Counted from the first letter of the stretch, positions 20,821-29,861 are shown. The stretch is DNA of 64,000 bases from Clostridium sp. (GCF_022482905.1 NZ_JAKVOI010000001.1:62001-126000); one strand, 5' to 3'. Notes: generated from the letters alone by a model not told the origin. Translations and numbers: made by a program.

Positions 20821-22216
20821 AGAAATTTCCCTTGAAAACATATAGTGTCAGGAAGAAAATAAACATATTCTTGTAAGAGTCAAAGGAAATCTTTGGAGAT
20901 TTAAAGTGACCTTTTTTTCGACTGTAACTTGCATATTTTGCGAATACTGGAGCAAGTTCACATGTTTCGGGTAAAGGTACTGAAGGCATTCTGAAATTCT
21001 TTTCTTCTATTAAGTCCTCTGATTTTAAAGAAAAACTTCTATATCTTTCTGCGTTGTTCAGGTTTGGAGCTTCAGGCCAGCTGAGGATCAATCCTGAATC
21101 TATTATCTGATTTGTAAATATATCCATGGCTATTGAAGTACTTTCGTTTTTCCCTTTGTTTATATCGCTGTCTGTTAGGCAGCAGATCAGATACATTAGT
21201 ATTTCAAGACAGGAAAATTTTACGTTCTTCTCTGAAGTATTTTTAAAAAATATGCCTTTGTCAGGATCATATAGATTCATCAGCTTTTTATAGATAAAGT
21301 CTGCATTTTCTTTGGCTTTTATTATGTTTAAATATTTGTATATAAGTATATAATTTATATAATTCAGGCAGTCGTTCTCCAGACTGTTTTTTCTATCTAT
21401 GCTGCCGGTGTGTTCATCACCGTAAAATTTTTCAAACATCAATTCAGATATATCCAGTATCAGATTTTTAGATTTTTCATCTTTAGAATAACTATAAAAT
21501 ATGTTAAGGGCGAAACATAATTTTGTGAGCTCTGAAAAGGACTGATTATATAAGTTATCTTTTAACTCTACAAGCATGTTTAATATATCAAGAGAGAAGT
21601 TCCTGAATTGTTCTTTTTCACTTCCTTCGAGAAAAAGACTGCATTTGTAGTAGGCAGCCATTAGAAGAGACTGGGTTGAAAAATCAAATTTACTGGATTT
21701 GTCTGTGAATTTTGGTTGTTCATCATAGGAACTGTTTTCATGCTTTTTATCAACAAATACTCCCTGGCTCGTTCTAAAATACAAGGCGTAAAATTCAAGC
21801 TGCTTTTTGCATGTGTATATATAGAGTTTTCTTAAATTATATTTGTTTTTGTCTATATCCTTAAATAAACTGTAGTAATCACAAAGTTCAAGAAGGCAGA
21901 GGGTCATGAGGGCATTGCTGTCTATGTTTATCTCCTTTTTGAATTTTTCATCATTCCAGCATAATTTATTATTTATATTTATTAAATTTGGATTTGCCTT
22001 TCTATATATACACAGGAGTGGAGAAAGGTTTTTAAATGTGGTAATATCAAAATCAGGGATATTTTTTGATTTAAGATCTTTTGTCTGTATAGTAACACCA
22101 CATTTTGAATACAGAACAATTTGTCTTAAAGACTCTTTTGACAGATAATACAGTTGAGATTTGATATTATCAGTACTTATTTTATTGATTTTTAAAAATG
22201 GACCTATATACTTCAA
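20819..22216 (-). CDS. Uncharacterised 465-residue helical protein
   Basis: 465 residues, Lys/Asn/Ser/Tyr-rich and predicted mostly alpha-helical. There is no signal peptide, no clear span and no known motif. Regular helix pairs across about 80-380 with many aromatic residues suggest an alpha/alpha repeat fold, but this is only an impression. The C-terminal part has SLPETCELAPVF-like text and a hydrophobic end. It is single, converging with the peptide-binding protein and divergent from the AIR synthase-like gene. Function unknown. Confidence 0.6.
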   Translation of the reverse strand: MKYIGPFLKINKISTDNIKSQLYYLSKESLRQIVLYSKCGVTIQTKDLKSKNIPDFDITTFKNLSPLLCIYRKANPNLININNKLCWNDEKFKKEINIDSNALMTLCLLELCDYYSLFKDIDKNKYNLRKLYIYTCKKQLEFYALYFRTSQGVFVDKKHENSSYDEQPKFTDKSSKFDFSTQSLLMAAYYKCSLFLEGSEKEQFRNFSLDILNMLVELKDNLYNQSFSELTKLCFALNIFYSYSKDEKSKNLILDISELMFEKFYGDEHTGSIDRKNSLENDCLNYINYILIYKYLNIIKAKENADFIYKKLMNLYDPDKGIFFKNTSEKNVKFSCLEILMYLICCLTDSDINKGKNESTSIAMDIFTNQIIDSGLILSWPEAPNLNNAERYRSFSLKSEDLIEEKNFRMPSVPLPETCELAPVFAKYASYSRKKGHFKSPKISFDSYKNMFIFFLTLYVFKGNF

Positions 22217-22310
22217 AACACTACACCTACCATAAATTAATCCTTATATTAATAATATGATATATAATATAAAATAGTGACTACTTGTTAGAAAAGAGAG
22301 GAAGATTTTT

Positions 22311-23312
22311 ATGAAAGTTGGAAAATTGAGTTGGGATGATCTGAAAAATTTAATAGATAATAATAAAACTGTATTGAGAAGCGATGTTAGAATAAGAGGT
22401 GGTATAGGAGAAGATTGCAGCGTAATCAATTTTGGAGAAAAAGAATGTGTGGTATCTACAGATCCAATAACCGGTGCAGTGAAAAACAGCGGGAAATTAG
22501 CTGTACATATAAATTGTAATGATATAGCTTCCTGTGGAGTGGAGCCTGTTGGCATTCTTGTAACTATTCTTGCTCCTGAAGATTGTACTCTGGATGATAT
22601 AAATGCCGTCATGAGGGAAATTGATATTGAAACGAGAAAATTGAATGTAGAAATACTTGGAGGTCATACGGAGGTAACCAGGGCTGTAAATAAAATTGTT
22701 GTATCATGTACCGTACTAGGAAAGGGAAGAAGTGGATCCGCGGTTTCAACATCTGGAGCAAGAGAAGGTGATGATATATTAGTAACTAAATATTTATGCC
22801 TGGAAGGTACAAGTATTATAGTAAGCGACTATGAAAAACAACTGAGTAGCTTGCTTTCAAAGGAAGAGATAGAGGAGGCAAAATCCTATATTGAATATAT
22901 AAGTGTAGTTAAAGAAGGAATTATATCTGGAAAATTCGGGGTGAATTCAATGCATGATATAACTGAAGGTGGAATTCTTGGGGGCATATGGGAGGTAGCC
23001 AAGGCCAGTGGTACAGGTTTTAGAATATATATGGATAAAATGCCTATAAGTAAAATAACAAGAAAACTGTGCAGTGCTTACAATATAGATCCGCTTAGAC
23101 TGATATCATCGGGAAGTATGCTTATAACTACTCATAGAGGGAGAGATCTTGTAGAGATTTTGAAAAACAGTGGAATCAAATCTTGTATTGTAGGTAAAAT
23201 TACGAAAAAGAATGGTATACTAGTAAATGGGAAAAATGAAACTGAAGTAGAACCGCCTGAACGTGATGAATTATTTGTATTCAAGGAAAGATTTGATAAA
23301 AAGTATTATTGA
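22311..23312 (+). CDS. AIR synthase-related protein, HypE/PurM fold
   Basis: 333 residues with both halves of the PurM/HypE fold: an N-terminal ATP-binding half with GGIGEDCSVI (29-38) and STDPITGA, and a C-terminal half with MHDITEGGILGGIWEVA near 210-226. It lacks the HypE C-terminal Cys that carries the cyanide ligand, so it is not a functional HypE. It could be a ThiL-, SelD- or hydantoin-type relative; substrate unknown. AGAGAGG site precedes the ATG. It leads the rph operon by 15 bp. Confidence 0.8.
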   Translation: MKVGKLSWDDLKNLIDNNKTVLRSDVRIRGGIGEDCSVINFGEKECVVSTDPITGAVKNSGKLAVHINCNDIASCGVEPVGILVTILAPEDCTLDDINAVMREIDIETRKLNVEILGGHTEVTRAVNKIVVSCTVLGKGRSGSAVSTSGAREGDDILVTKYLCLEGTSIIVSDYEKQLSSLLSKEEIEEAKSYIEYISVVKEGIISGKFGVNSMHDITEGGILGGIWEVAKASGTGFRIYMDKMPISKITRKLCSAYNIDPLRLISSGSMLITTHRGRDLVEILKNSGIKSCIVGKITKKNGILVNGKNETEVEPPERDELFVFKERFDKKYY

Positions 23313-23327
23313 TTTTGGAGGTATAAT

Positions 23328-24074
23328 ATGCGAGTTGATGGTAGAAAAAATGACCAGATAAGGCCAATAAGGATAACAAGACACTATACTAAATACGCTG
23401 AAGGCTCAGTGCTTATAGAAACCGGTGATACAAGGGTCATATGTACTGCATCCATAGAGGACAGGGTCCCTCCGTTTTTAAAGGGAAAAAATGAGGGATG
23501 GATTACTAGTGAGTATAATATGCTTCCCAGGGCTACGCAGGCAAGAAAGATAAGGGATATATCGAGAGGAAAAATTGATGGAAGAACCATGGAAATACAG
23601 AGGTTGATAGGCAGGGCACTCAGATCGGTCGTAGATTTGAAGGCCATTGGTGAAAAGACCATATGGATTGACTGTGATGTAATACAGGCAGATGGAGGAA
23701 CAAGGACGGCATCCATATCTGGCGCCTTTGTAGCTTTGGTTGATGCTGTAAATAAACTTCATAAGCACAGTCCATTTAAAATATATCCTATTAGAGATTT
23801 CGTAAGTGCTGTCAGTGTTGGAATAGTACATAAGGTAAAACTTCTGGATTTGTGTTATGTAGAAGATTCAAATGCCCAGGTGGATATGAACATTGTTATG
23901 ACAGATACGGGGAAATTTGTAGAAATACAGGGAACAGGCGAGCAAAATCCGTTTTCGAGAGAAGATTTGGATGAGCTTCTTGCAATGGGACAAAAGGGAA
24001 TAAAAAATATGATTCATGCCCAAAAAGACAGTCTGAAGATGGATTCCCTCTGGATAGGAACAGGTGGACAATAA
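23328..24074 (+). CDS. rph: Ribonuclease PH
   Basis: 248 residues, the usual family length. It removes nucleotides from tRNA 3' ends using phosphate. The start [34 protein letters not shown] near 83 and [12 protein letters not shown] near 125 are typical, as is [13 protein letters not shown] near 205. It is cotranscribed with the AIR-synthase-like gene upstream and the nucleotide pyrophosphatase downstream, a common firmicute order. Confidence 0.97.
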   Translation: MRVDGRKNDQIRPIRITRHYTKYAEGSVLIETGDTRVICTASIEDRVPPFLKGKNEGWITSEYNMLPRATQARKIRDISRGKIDGRTMEIQRLIGRALRSVVDLKAIGEKTIWIDCDVIQADGGTRTASISGAFVALVDAVNKLHKHSPFKIYPIRDFVSAVSVGIVHKVKLLDLCYVEDSNAQVDMNIVMTDTGKFVEIQGTGEQNPFSREDLDELLAMGQKGIKNMIHAQKDSLKMDSLWIGTGGQ

Positions 24075-24676
24075 TGAAAAAATTGATAGTTGCAAGCAAC
24101 AACAAGAATAAAATAAGAGAAATAAAGCAGATATTTTCACAGCATAATATCGATGTAATTTCTATGGAACAGGCAGGTATAGATATGGATGTTGTAGAGG
24201 ACGGAAATACATTTATGGAAAATGCCTGCAAAAAGGCAAAACAGATACATGACATATCGGGAGGTATAGTACTTGCAGATGATTCTGGTATCATGGTAAA
24301 AGGATTAAATGGTGCACCGGGTATATACTCTGCCAGATTTTGTGGAGAACACGGTAATGACAAGAAGAACAATGAAAAATTATTAAAATTGCTGGAAGGA
24401 AAAAGTGAAGAAGACAGGAAGGCCAGGTTTGTTTGTGCCATAGCTATTATTTCTGAAAGCGGACAGACGTTGAAAGTAACTGGAGAAGTAGAGGGAATAA
24501 TAGCTAATAAAGAATTAGGACAAAATAATTTTGGATATGACCCGTTATTTTATGTACCTGAATATAAAATGACATTTGCACAGATGTCTCCTGAATTAAA
24601 AAATTCAATAAGCCATAGAGCTAAGGCTCTGAAAGTTTTAGTGGGTAAAATTGATAAATTAATGGAGGAGGGTTGA
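24074..24676 (+). CDS. rdgB: XTP/dITP diphosphatase (Ham1 family)
   Basis: 200 residues. It converts non-canonical purine triphosphates (XTP, dITP) to monophosphates, protecting DNA and RNA. SNNKNKIREI at 7-16, ADDSGIMVKGLNGAPGIYSARF near 70-90 and FGYDPLFYVPE near 155-165 mark the Ham1 fold. The start overlaps the rph stop by one base (TAATG), so translation is coupled. Confidence 0.96.
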   Translation: MKKLIVASNNKNKIREIKQIFSQHNIDVISMEQAGIDMDVVEDGNTFMENACKKAKQIHDISGGIVLADDSGIMVKGLNGAPGIYSARFCGEHGNDKKNNEKLLKLLEGKSEEDRKARFVCAIAIISESGQTLKVTGEVEGIIANKELGQNNFGYDPLFYVPEYKMTFAQMSPELKNSISHRAKALKVLVGKIDKLMEEG

Positions 24677-24678
24677 GC

Positions 24679-25149
24679 TTGAGAATAGGTGTAATAAGTG
24701 ATACACACAGGTATGCAGAAATTATAAAAAAGGCAATTAAGGTATTTGACAATCCCGACCTGGTAATACATTTAGGTGATAATGTACAGGATGTGAATAT
24801 TATAGAAAAATTGTATAGGGGAAGAATAATCAATGTCAGTGGGAATTGTGATTTTTCAACGCACATTCCCAGTGAAAGGTTGGAGATAATAGAAAACAAA
24901 AAATTTTTTTTAACTCATGGACATAAATATGATGTTAAATATGATATATCACGATTGAAATATAGGGCTATGGAACTAAATGCAGATGTAGTTCTGTTTG
25001 GACATACTCATATATCTAAAATAGCGTATGATAATGGGATATGGTTTATAAATCCCGGAAGTCCGTATTTGTCTAGGGATGGGGTCAATAGTGTAGCTAC
25101 AATAGATATTGAAGGTGGCATCATAAATGCCAGTATCAGGAAGGTTTGA
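24679..25149 (+). CDS. YfcE/MJ0936-type metallophosphoesterase
   Basis: 156 residues from a TTG at 24679, six bases after GGAGGAGGG; a TTG at 24673 would leave no spacing. Metal ligands are visible: SDTH at residues 7-10, GDN near 35, GNCD near 56, THGH near 76 and GHTH near 110. Members act on phosphodiesters such as cyclic nucleotides or on c-di-type bonds; the substrate here is not known. It follows the dITPase with almost no gap. Confidence 0.9.
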   Translation: MRIGVISDTHRYAEIIKKAIKVFDNPDLVIHLGDNVQDVNIIEKLYRGRIINVSGNCDFSTHIPSERLEIIENKKFFLTHGHKYDVKYDISRLKYRAMELNADVVLFGHTHISKIAYDNGIWFINPGSPYLSRDGVNSVATIDIEGGIINASIRKV

Positions 25150-25181
25150 ATTAAAAAAGTCTAAAAAAACAAAAATAGCTA

Positions 25182-25210
25182 TTGACGAATTCAATTATAT
25201 CGTGTAGAAT
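25182..25210 (+). promoter_or_regulatory. Promoter of the tRNA operon
   Basis: TTGACG (25182-25187), a 17-base spacer and TAGAAT (25205-25210) stand about 60 bases before the first tRNA gene. Confidence 0.75.
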
Positions 25211-25271
25211 ATTCTATGTTGTTGAGTGTTTGAAAAGCTTTCGTGGATATATACGAAAGATTTATTGATTT

Positions 25272-25347
25272 CGGGGTGTGGCGCAGATGGGAGCGCGCGT
25301 GGTTTGGGACCATGAGGTCGCAGGTTCAATCCCTGTCACCCCGACCA
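25272..25347 (+). tRNA. tRNA-Pro (TGG), copy 1
   Basis: 76 bases with full cloverleaf, anticodon loop TTTGGGA and encoded CCA. First member of the cluster, identical in body to the copy at 26331. Confidence 0.97.
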
Positions 25348-25371
25348 CAAATCAATATGCACATATATCGT

Positions 25372-25445
25372 GCGGGTGTAACTCAGTGGTAGAGTGCTAG
25401 CCTTCCAAGCTAGTTATGAGGGTTCGATTCCCTTCACCCGCTCCA
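25372..25445 (+). tRNA. tRNA-Gly (TCC), copy 1
   Basis: 74 bases, anticodon loop CTTCCAA, encoded CCA. One of three copies in this window (also 26077 and 26434). Confidence 0.97.
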
Positions 25446-25452
25446 AAAGTAT

Positions 25453-25529
25453 GCGTCTTTAGCTCAGTTGGATAGAGCAACGGCCTTCTAAGCCGTGGGC
25501 CGGGGGTTCGAATCCCTTAAGACGCACCA
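25453..25529 (+). tRNA. tRNA-Arg (TCT), copy 1
   Basis: 77 bases, anticodon loop CTTCTAA, encoded CCA. Matches the copy at 26157. Confidence 0.97.
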
Positions 25530-25534
25530 TTTAG

Positions 25535-25610
25535 GCGCCATTAGCTCAGTTGGTAGAGCATCTGACTCTTAATCAGGTTGTCCGGGGTTCGAGCCCCCGA
25601 TGGCGCACCA
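25535..25610 (+). tRNA. tRNA-Lys (CTT), copy 1
   Basis: 76 bases, anticodon loop CTCTTAA, acceptor GCGCCAT/ATGGCGC, encoded CCA. Matches the copy at 26238. Confidence 0.97.
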
Positions 25611-25617
25611 AAAATGT

Positions 25618-25694
25618 GGTGGACGTAGTTCAGTTGGTAGAGCGCCAGATTGTGGTTCTGGTTGTCGTGGGTTCGAGCCCCATCGTCCACCCCA
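25618..25694 (+). tRNA. tRNA-His (GTG)
   Basis: 77 bases including the extra 5' G(-1) opposite discriminator C, as expected for tRNA-His. Anticodon loop TTGTGGT. Encoded CCA. Confidence 0.96.
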
Positions 25695-25700
25695 AAAAGT

Positions 25701-25775
25701 TGGGGTGTAGCCAAGTGGTAAGGCAATGGACTTTGACTCCATCATTCGTAGGTTCAAATCCTGCCATCCCAGCCA
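25701..25775 (+). tRNA. tRNA-Gln (TTG)
   Basis: 75 bases, anticodon loop CTTTGAC, T at position 1 paired with A72, discriminator G, encoded CCA. In Clostridium this tRNA is charged with Glu and amidated by GatCAB, also encoded in this window. Confidence 0.96.
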
Positions 25776-25779
25776 AAAT

Positions 25780-25855
25780 GGTTCACTAGCTCAGTTGGTA
25801 GAGCACATGACTTTTAATCATGTTGTCCGGGGTTCGATTCCCCGGTGAGCCACCA
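25780..25855 (+). tRNA. tRNA-Lys (TTT)
   Basis: 76 bases, anticodon loop CTTTTAA, acceptor GGTTCAC/GTGAGCC, encoded CCA. Single copy here. Confidence 0.96.
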
Positions 25856-25882
25856 GTACTTTGTAAAAATGTAATTATATAT

Positions 25883-25967
25883 GCAGGTGTGGCGGAATTG
25901 GCAGACGCACTAGACTTAGGATCTAGCGCTTTACGGCGTGGGGGTTCGACTCCCTTCACCTGCACCA
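25883..25967 (+). tRNA. tRNA-Leu (TAG)
   Basis: 85 bases with a long variable arm, anticodon loop CTTAGGA, encoded CCA. Confidence 0.96.
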
Positions 25968-25997
25968 TTAACATTTGTAGATAATTTTTTAAGACGA

Positions 25998-26072
25998 GCG
26001 GGAGTGGCTCAGTGGTAGAGCGTCACCTTGCCAAGGTGAACGTCGCGAGTTCGAATCTCGTCTTCCGCTCCA
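25998..26072 (+). tRNA. tRNA-Gly (GCC)
   Basis: 75 bases, anticodon loop TTGCCAA, encoded CCA; distinct from the TCC isoacceptors. Confidence 0.96.
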
Positions 26073-26076
26073 TTTT

Positions 26077-26150
26077 GCGGGTGTAACTCAGTGGTAGAGT
26101 GCTAGCCTTCCAAGCTAGTTATGAGGGTTCGATTCCCTTCACCCGCTCCA
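26077..26150 (+). tRNA. tRNA-Gly (TCC), copy 2
   Basis: 74 bases, identical body to 25372-25445. First gene of the duplicated Gly-Arg-Lys block. Confidence 0.97.
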
Positions 26151-26156
26151 AAGTAT

Positions 26157-26233
26157 GCGTCTTTAGCTCAGTTGGATAGAGCAACGGCCTTCTAAGCCGT
26201 GGGCCGGGGGTTCGAATCCCTTAAGACGCACCA
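26157..26233 (+). tRNA. tRNA-Arg (TCT), copy 2
   Basis: 77 bases, matching 25453-25529. Confidence 0.97.
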
Positions 26234-26237
26234 TTAA

Positions 26238-26313
26238 GCGCCATTAGCTCAGTTGGTAGAGCATCTGACTCTTAATCAGGTTGTCCGGGGTTCGAGCCCC
26301 CGATGGCGCACCA
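26238..26313 (+). tRNA. tRNA-Lys (CTT), copy 2
   Basis: 76 bases, matching 25535-25610. Confidence 0.97.
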
Positions 26314-26330
26314 AATCAATTATATGTTTT

Positions 26331-26406
26331 CGGGGTGTGGCGCAGATGGGAGCGCGCGTGGTTTGGGACCATGAGGTCGCAGGTTCAATCCCTGTCACCC
26401 CGACCA
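26331..26406 (+). tRNA. tRNA-Pro (TGG), copy 2
   Basis: 76 bases, matching 25272-25347; its downstream spacer also repeats the first 17 bases of the copy 1 spacer. Confidence 0.97.
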
Positions 26407-26433
26407 CAAATCAATATGCACATGTATACACAT

Positions 26434-26507
26434 GCGGGTGTAACTCAGTGGTAGAGTGCTAGCCTTCCAAGCTAGTTATGAGGGTTCGATTCCCTTCACC
26501 CGCTCCA
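26434..26507 (+). tRNA. tRNA-Gly (TCC), copy 3
   Basis: 74 bases, same body as 25372-25445. Confidence 0.97.
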
Positions 26508-26542
26508 TTTGTATTTACAGGATATTCAGAAATAGATTTAAG

Positions 26543-26619
26543 GCACCCATAGCTCAGTTGGATAGAGTGATGGACTTCGAATCCAGAGGCCGGGAGTTCG
26601 AGTCTCCCTGGGTGCACCA
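26543..26619 (+). tRNA. tRNA-Arg (TCG)
   Basis: 77 bases, anticodon loop CTTCGAA, acceptor GCACCCA/TGGGTGC, encoded CCA. Last tRNA of the cluster and the border with the accessory-looking region. Confidence 0.96.
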
Positions 26620-26651
26620 TTAACCATTGATAACGCTGATAACACTAAGTT

Positions 26652-26686
26652 TCAGCAATTTAAAATTTGCTGATTTTTCTATTTTA
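26652..26686 (+). terminator. tRNA operon terminator
   Basis: TCAGCAA (26652-26658) pairs with TTGCTGA (26667-26673), followed by TTTTTCTATTTT. Confidence 0.8.
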
Positions 26687-26750
26687 ACACATAAGAAAAT
26701 AATGACCTGTAAATGAGAAGATTTTACATGGTAAACTTATACCAGATTAG

Positions 26751-28012
26751 TCATTTTGCTATTTTGAATAAAATTTTGTAATTATCACCAAACTTACAAA
26801 TGCCACTACAATTATCATATAAATCTGAGAATAATATGTATTTTAATTTTATATGATTAAGATCTTTGAATGAAGGTCTTTTTAATTGGGCTAATAATTC
26901 TTTTTCACGTGAATCTGGTGCCACTAAGAAAAAATTGTATTGTTTGTCACCAAGAGAAGTTGCTAAGTCTAAAAGCCTTAAAATACCTGAATATATAGAT
27001 GTACTTTTTTCTATTTCAAAAGCACAGTCTATTTCTTTGGTATTTTTATTTATCCAAATAACATCAATTAAAGAAACTGTTGTTAATACATCCCTCGGAA
27101 TATCCAATTGTGGGAGATTTGACAACGTCATAAATTCTAGACTTTTTCCATCTAAAGATTTGCAATGGTCGTTTAAAGCTATAAAAACATTATATCCAAG
27201 ACTTCTTCCGATTTCAGTTAATAATATTTGAATTTTAAGATGTTCATTTTCTTCTTTAAATTCAAATTTAACTTGATCATGACGTTTTTTAAGAGTCTTT
27301 TCTAGTTTGTTTTTATCAAATTTCAATGCGCTTTTCCAATTACCGCCTACAACTATTTTCCATATACCTACATCAAATAAAAAACCGGATAAGGCACCTA
27401 AATCTTTTGATAATATAGATTTGTACTTTTCATTTACATCAAGTATGACTTCTCTCATTTCTAAATAATGCCTCCATGATCCAAGTTTCTTTTTATCATT
27501 GAAAACAGTATTAAATCCATTTACCATTGCTGTATTAAATGGTGGTATGAAAGTAGGATGTAAGAAATAAAGAATGTTAGCTACAGCAGGAGCTAGTCCA
27601 TTTATTTTATATTCATCAAGTTTGATAATTTCCTTTATTATTTTATCAGTATTCTTTGCAGATAAACAAGACTCCAGAAATTGTCCAAAGATAATCTTAT
27701 TTCTTTCATTTTCATATATGTCAGGAATTCTTAATTTGGTTTTCCAGAAAAATGGATGGGCGGCTCCTTTAAAAACCTGTTTTTGTTCAGTTATGCAGGA
27801 TAATACAAATTCTAATGGTGAACCTTTAAAATCATTTCCAAAGGTTCCTTTTTGATAGAATCTATAACATTTATGATCCCACGTCTTATTGATCTAAAAG
27901 CTTTCATTCTTGTTTCATTTTCGATAAACCATGTATTATATACTGATTCTGGATCAGATTTAAAATATTCAATTTGGTCTTTTAAGTTAACTGCCAATCT
28001 AATTTCCCCCAT
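26751..28012 (-). pseudogene. Frameshifted endonuclease-like gene (PD-(D/E)xK-type)
   Basis: The 5' part reads from an ATG at 28012 for about 41 codons. The natural continuation (IN-K-T-W-D-H-K, then [14 protein letters not shown]) is in another frame beginning near 27891, and from there the frame is open to 26751. One missing base near 27891 would join them into about 420 residues. Left as is, the first frame stops at 27812. The C-terminal part has D-V-I-W followed by [13 protein letters not shown], a PD-(D/E)xK nuclease-like site of restriction enzymes. No methyltransferase gene is adjacent. Either a decayed gene or a sequencing error. Confidence 0.7.
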
Positions 28013-28200
28013 GAAAAATTTTATATAAAAATAGTGTAAACTTATATTTTTAATGTATCTAACCTAATTATACAACAAATAGCTGATTTCTATATACAAT
28101 ACAACAAAAAGTTGAAAAGCTGATGAGAGAAATGTCTAGGTAGGAAGAAGAAGTTATGAAATGTAAGTAAGTTCAATAAAAAACAAAATGTTAAAATCAG

Positions 28201-28231
28201 GAATCATACAAGGTCCAATCTTGTATGATTC
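28201..28231 (-). terminator. Terminator after the 28.2-kb SASP gene
   Basis: Perfect 12-base arms GAATCATACAAG (28201-28212) and its complement (28220-28231), just past the SASP stop on the minus strand. Confidence 0.65.
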
Positions 28232-28238
28232 AAAGAGA

Positions 28239-28421
28239 CTATTTTAATTTTTTTTCATAGCTTTCAACCATCTTTTTAACCATCTGGCCTCCTATAGAGA
28301 AAACTTGTTGTTCGGGGTTATGGCTTTTATTGTATTTGGCTAATTCTTCTGCAGATTCAATTTTTAATTTTTCAAGGCCTTGTCGGGCTTCTGGTACTAA
28401 TATTTTATTTTTCCTGGACAA
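28239..28421 (-). CDS. Divergent alpha/beta-type small acid-soluble spore protein
   Basis: 60 residues from a TTG at 28421, nine bases after AAAGGAG; the ATG at 28430 lies inside that ribosome site and is unlikely. SASPs coat spore DNA. Family features: LVPEA near the start, IESAEELAKY (GPR protease region) and FSIGGQMVKKMVE near the end. Compared with the 33-kb paralogue it lacks the GDLTSREAGS DNA-contact segment, which is replaced by SHNPEQQV, so DNA binding may be altered. Confidence 0.85.
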   Translation of the reverse strand: MSRKNKILVPEARQGLEKLKIESAEELAKYNKSHNPEQQVFSIGGQMVKKMVESYEKKLK

Positions 28422-28990
28422 AAAAATCATCTCCTTTTGATTATTTTGTGTATTTTAAATAATCATATACAAGAGTTTAAAAGGAAAGTTATCGGGTAAA
28501 AATAAATTCTTAGATTATAAAAAAAAGAAAAGCCAAGGGGTGAAATCCTTGGCACAATGTTATTTGGTATAGGAACTATGAAGGAAACTAAACACTGGGG
28601 ATTCATCATCCCCAGCATAAAGTAAGTATCAATGTACTGGGAGACAAAATATTCTAACTCATATAAATTTCTTTCAAACTTCACATAAACTCTAACATTC
28701 TAACAACTCAAGTACATTGATATCCTTATATGAATAGCATGTGCAGAATTTAATTTATTATACAAAATTTTAAAAAATAATTATTCAAATGCTTGATAAA
28801 GTTCAAATTGAGATAATTATGGATAGTTACTTGAAGAACAATATTGAAAAGAGGAACAGATAGAAGATATAGAGAGAACTTTGAAAAATATGGAAACTAA
28901 CAATTTTTCAATAAGAATAAAAGAAGTATTTTTGTATATTCTATATTTTGTATGAATAATTAAAATTACTTACTAAGGAAGGTGTATTAA
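28422..28990. other. Long intergenic stretch with inverted and shared repeats
   Basis: No convincing gene. It holds a minus-strand terminator hairpin at 28532-28553 (GCCAAGG/CCTTGGC, T-rich on the minus side), a perfect hairpin CTGGGGAT / ATCCCCAG at 28596-28616, an imperfect inverted repeat (TATCAATGTACT at 28627 and AGTACATTGATA at 28711), and a 30-base segment at 28707-28736 that recurs at 31267. The last 250 bases before the Cys-rich gene are AT-rich without features I can name. Confidence 0.5.
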
Positions 28991-29338
28991 ATGAATACAG
29001 CAACTATATCTATGAATAAATATCAGCAGTGCATTGATGAATGTAATAAATGTGCCCAGAAATGTTATGAATGTTTTAAAGCATGTTTAAATGAACCGGA
29101 TGTCCAGAATAGGAAAAATTGTATAGGTACACTTATTGAATGTGCCCAAATGTGCCAGATGTCAGTATCGCTTATGTCTATGGATAGTTATTTAGTAAAG
29201 GATCATTGTACGATTTGTGCTAATATTTGTGATAAATGTGCACAAGAATGCAGAATGTTTAAAGAACAACATTGTCAAACATGTATGCAGGAATGTCAAA
29301 AGTGTGCAAATGAGTGCAGAAACATGGCTAACATGTAA
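28991..29338 (+). CDS. Cys-rich four-helix copper-storage-type protein (Csp/DUF326)
   Basis: 115 residues with 19 Cys placed on CxxxC and CxxC spacings along helices, for example C14/C18/C21/C25/C28/C32 and C73/C76/C80/C83/C87, plus Met residues at the open end of the bundle. This is the Csp (DUF326) pattern, where Cys line the core and hold many Cu(I) ions. Csp1 types are exported; no signal peptide is seen here, so cytosolic storage (Csp3-like) is likely. AAGGAAGGTG precedes the ATG. It stands alone, facing the same way as the TauE-like gene. Confidence 0.87.
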   Translation: MNTATISMNKYQQCIDECNKCAQKCYECFKACLNEPDVQNRKNCIGTLIECAQMCQMSVSLMSMDSYLVKDHCTICANICDKCAQECRMFKEQHCQTCMQECQKCANECRNMANM

Positions 29339-29494
29339 TTAATAAAAATTCTTGCTTTGAGGAATTATTTAAGCTTTAATTTTGATAAGCCTATGCCTCA
29401 GGGTTAAATTAAGCTGCCAATGTGGAAAATTGTAAATAAAATAAATTTTTATATACTGTGTATCAGCATCTGATGTAATGTTGGGTGCCATTAA

Positions 29495-29550
29495 ATATTG
29501 TTCATAAAGTAAATGGTTAATTAATAAATTTGACATAATGCTGTAACAAA
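29495..29550 (+). repeat. 56-base repeat, copy 1
   Basis: Starts ATATTGTTCATA and ends GTAACAAA; matches 32976-33031 with about seven mismatches. Both copies are followed within 60-110 bases by AATAGTTCCCT. Confidence 0.75.
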
Positions 29551-29861
29551 TGATTTGTAAAATAATAAGCACATTAAGGAAACATCCTTAGAAAAACTTA
29601 AAAATAATAGTTCCCTCTATTATTATAAGCAAGTGCCTGTGGTTGCAGGGCACGATAAACTTAAGTGCAACCGCCATTGGGTTATAATTTTGATAGATTT
29701 CCTTAAATAAAGTGCACTTCTTTGTCAAGACAATTTTTTAGTGAATTTATATAGATTGTTTATCTGGAGGCTGCTTTTTCCTTCATGATTTCCAACAAGC
29801 TTTAGATGTTGCTGAATGATATGCTTGTACGCACTCCCTAGCTAGTTAGATAAATTTTTCT

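Noticed and set aside
22311-23312. Calling the AIR synthase-like gene hypE
   Set aside because: It lacks the C-terminal Cys needed for the CN-ligand chemistry and has no hydrogenase genes beside it.
23384-24441. Minus-strand frames across rph and rdgB
   Set aside because: The plus strand has clear, well-conserved enzymes with ribosome sites; the others are shadows.
25550-26462. Open frames over the tRNA array that look like short proteins
   Set aside because: They are translations of tRNA genes in both strands; every base belongs to recognised cloverleafs or short spacers.
27574-27855. Plus-strand frame inside the endonuclease-like gene
   Set aside because: It is the shadow of the real minus-strand reading frame, which continues cleanly through it.
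28463-28684. Minus-strand frame of 73 codons
   Set aside because: It crosses a terminator and two inverted repeats, has no ribosome site and no family-like text.
29706-29850. Possible IS3-type end (GTGCACTT...TCAAGACAA) and transposase scrap
   Set aside because: Only one end, no partner repeat, no frame of length or motif. A remnant is possible but not supportable.
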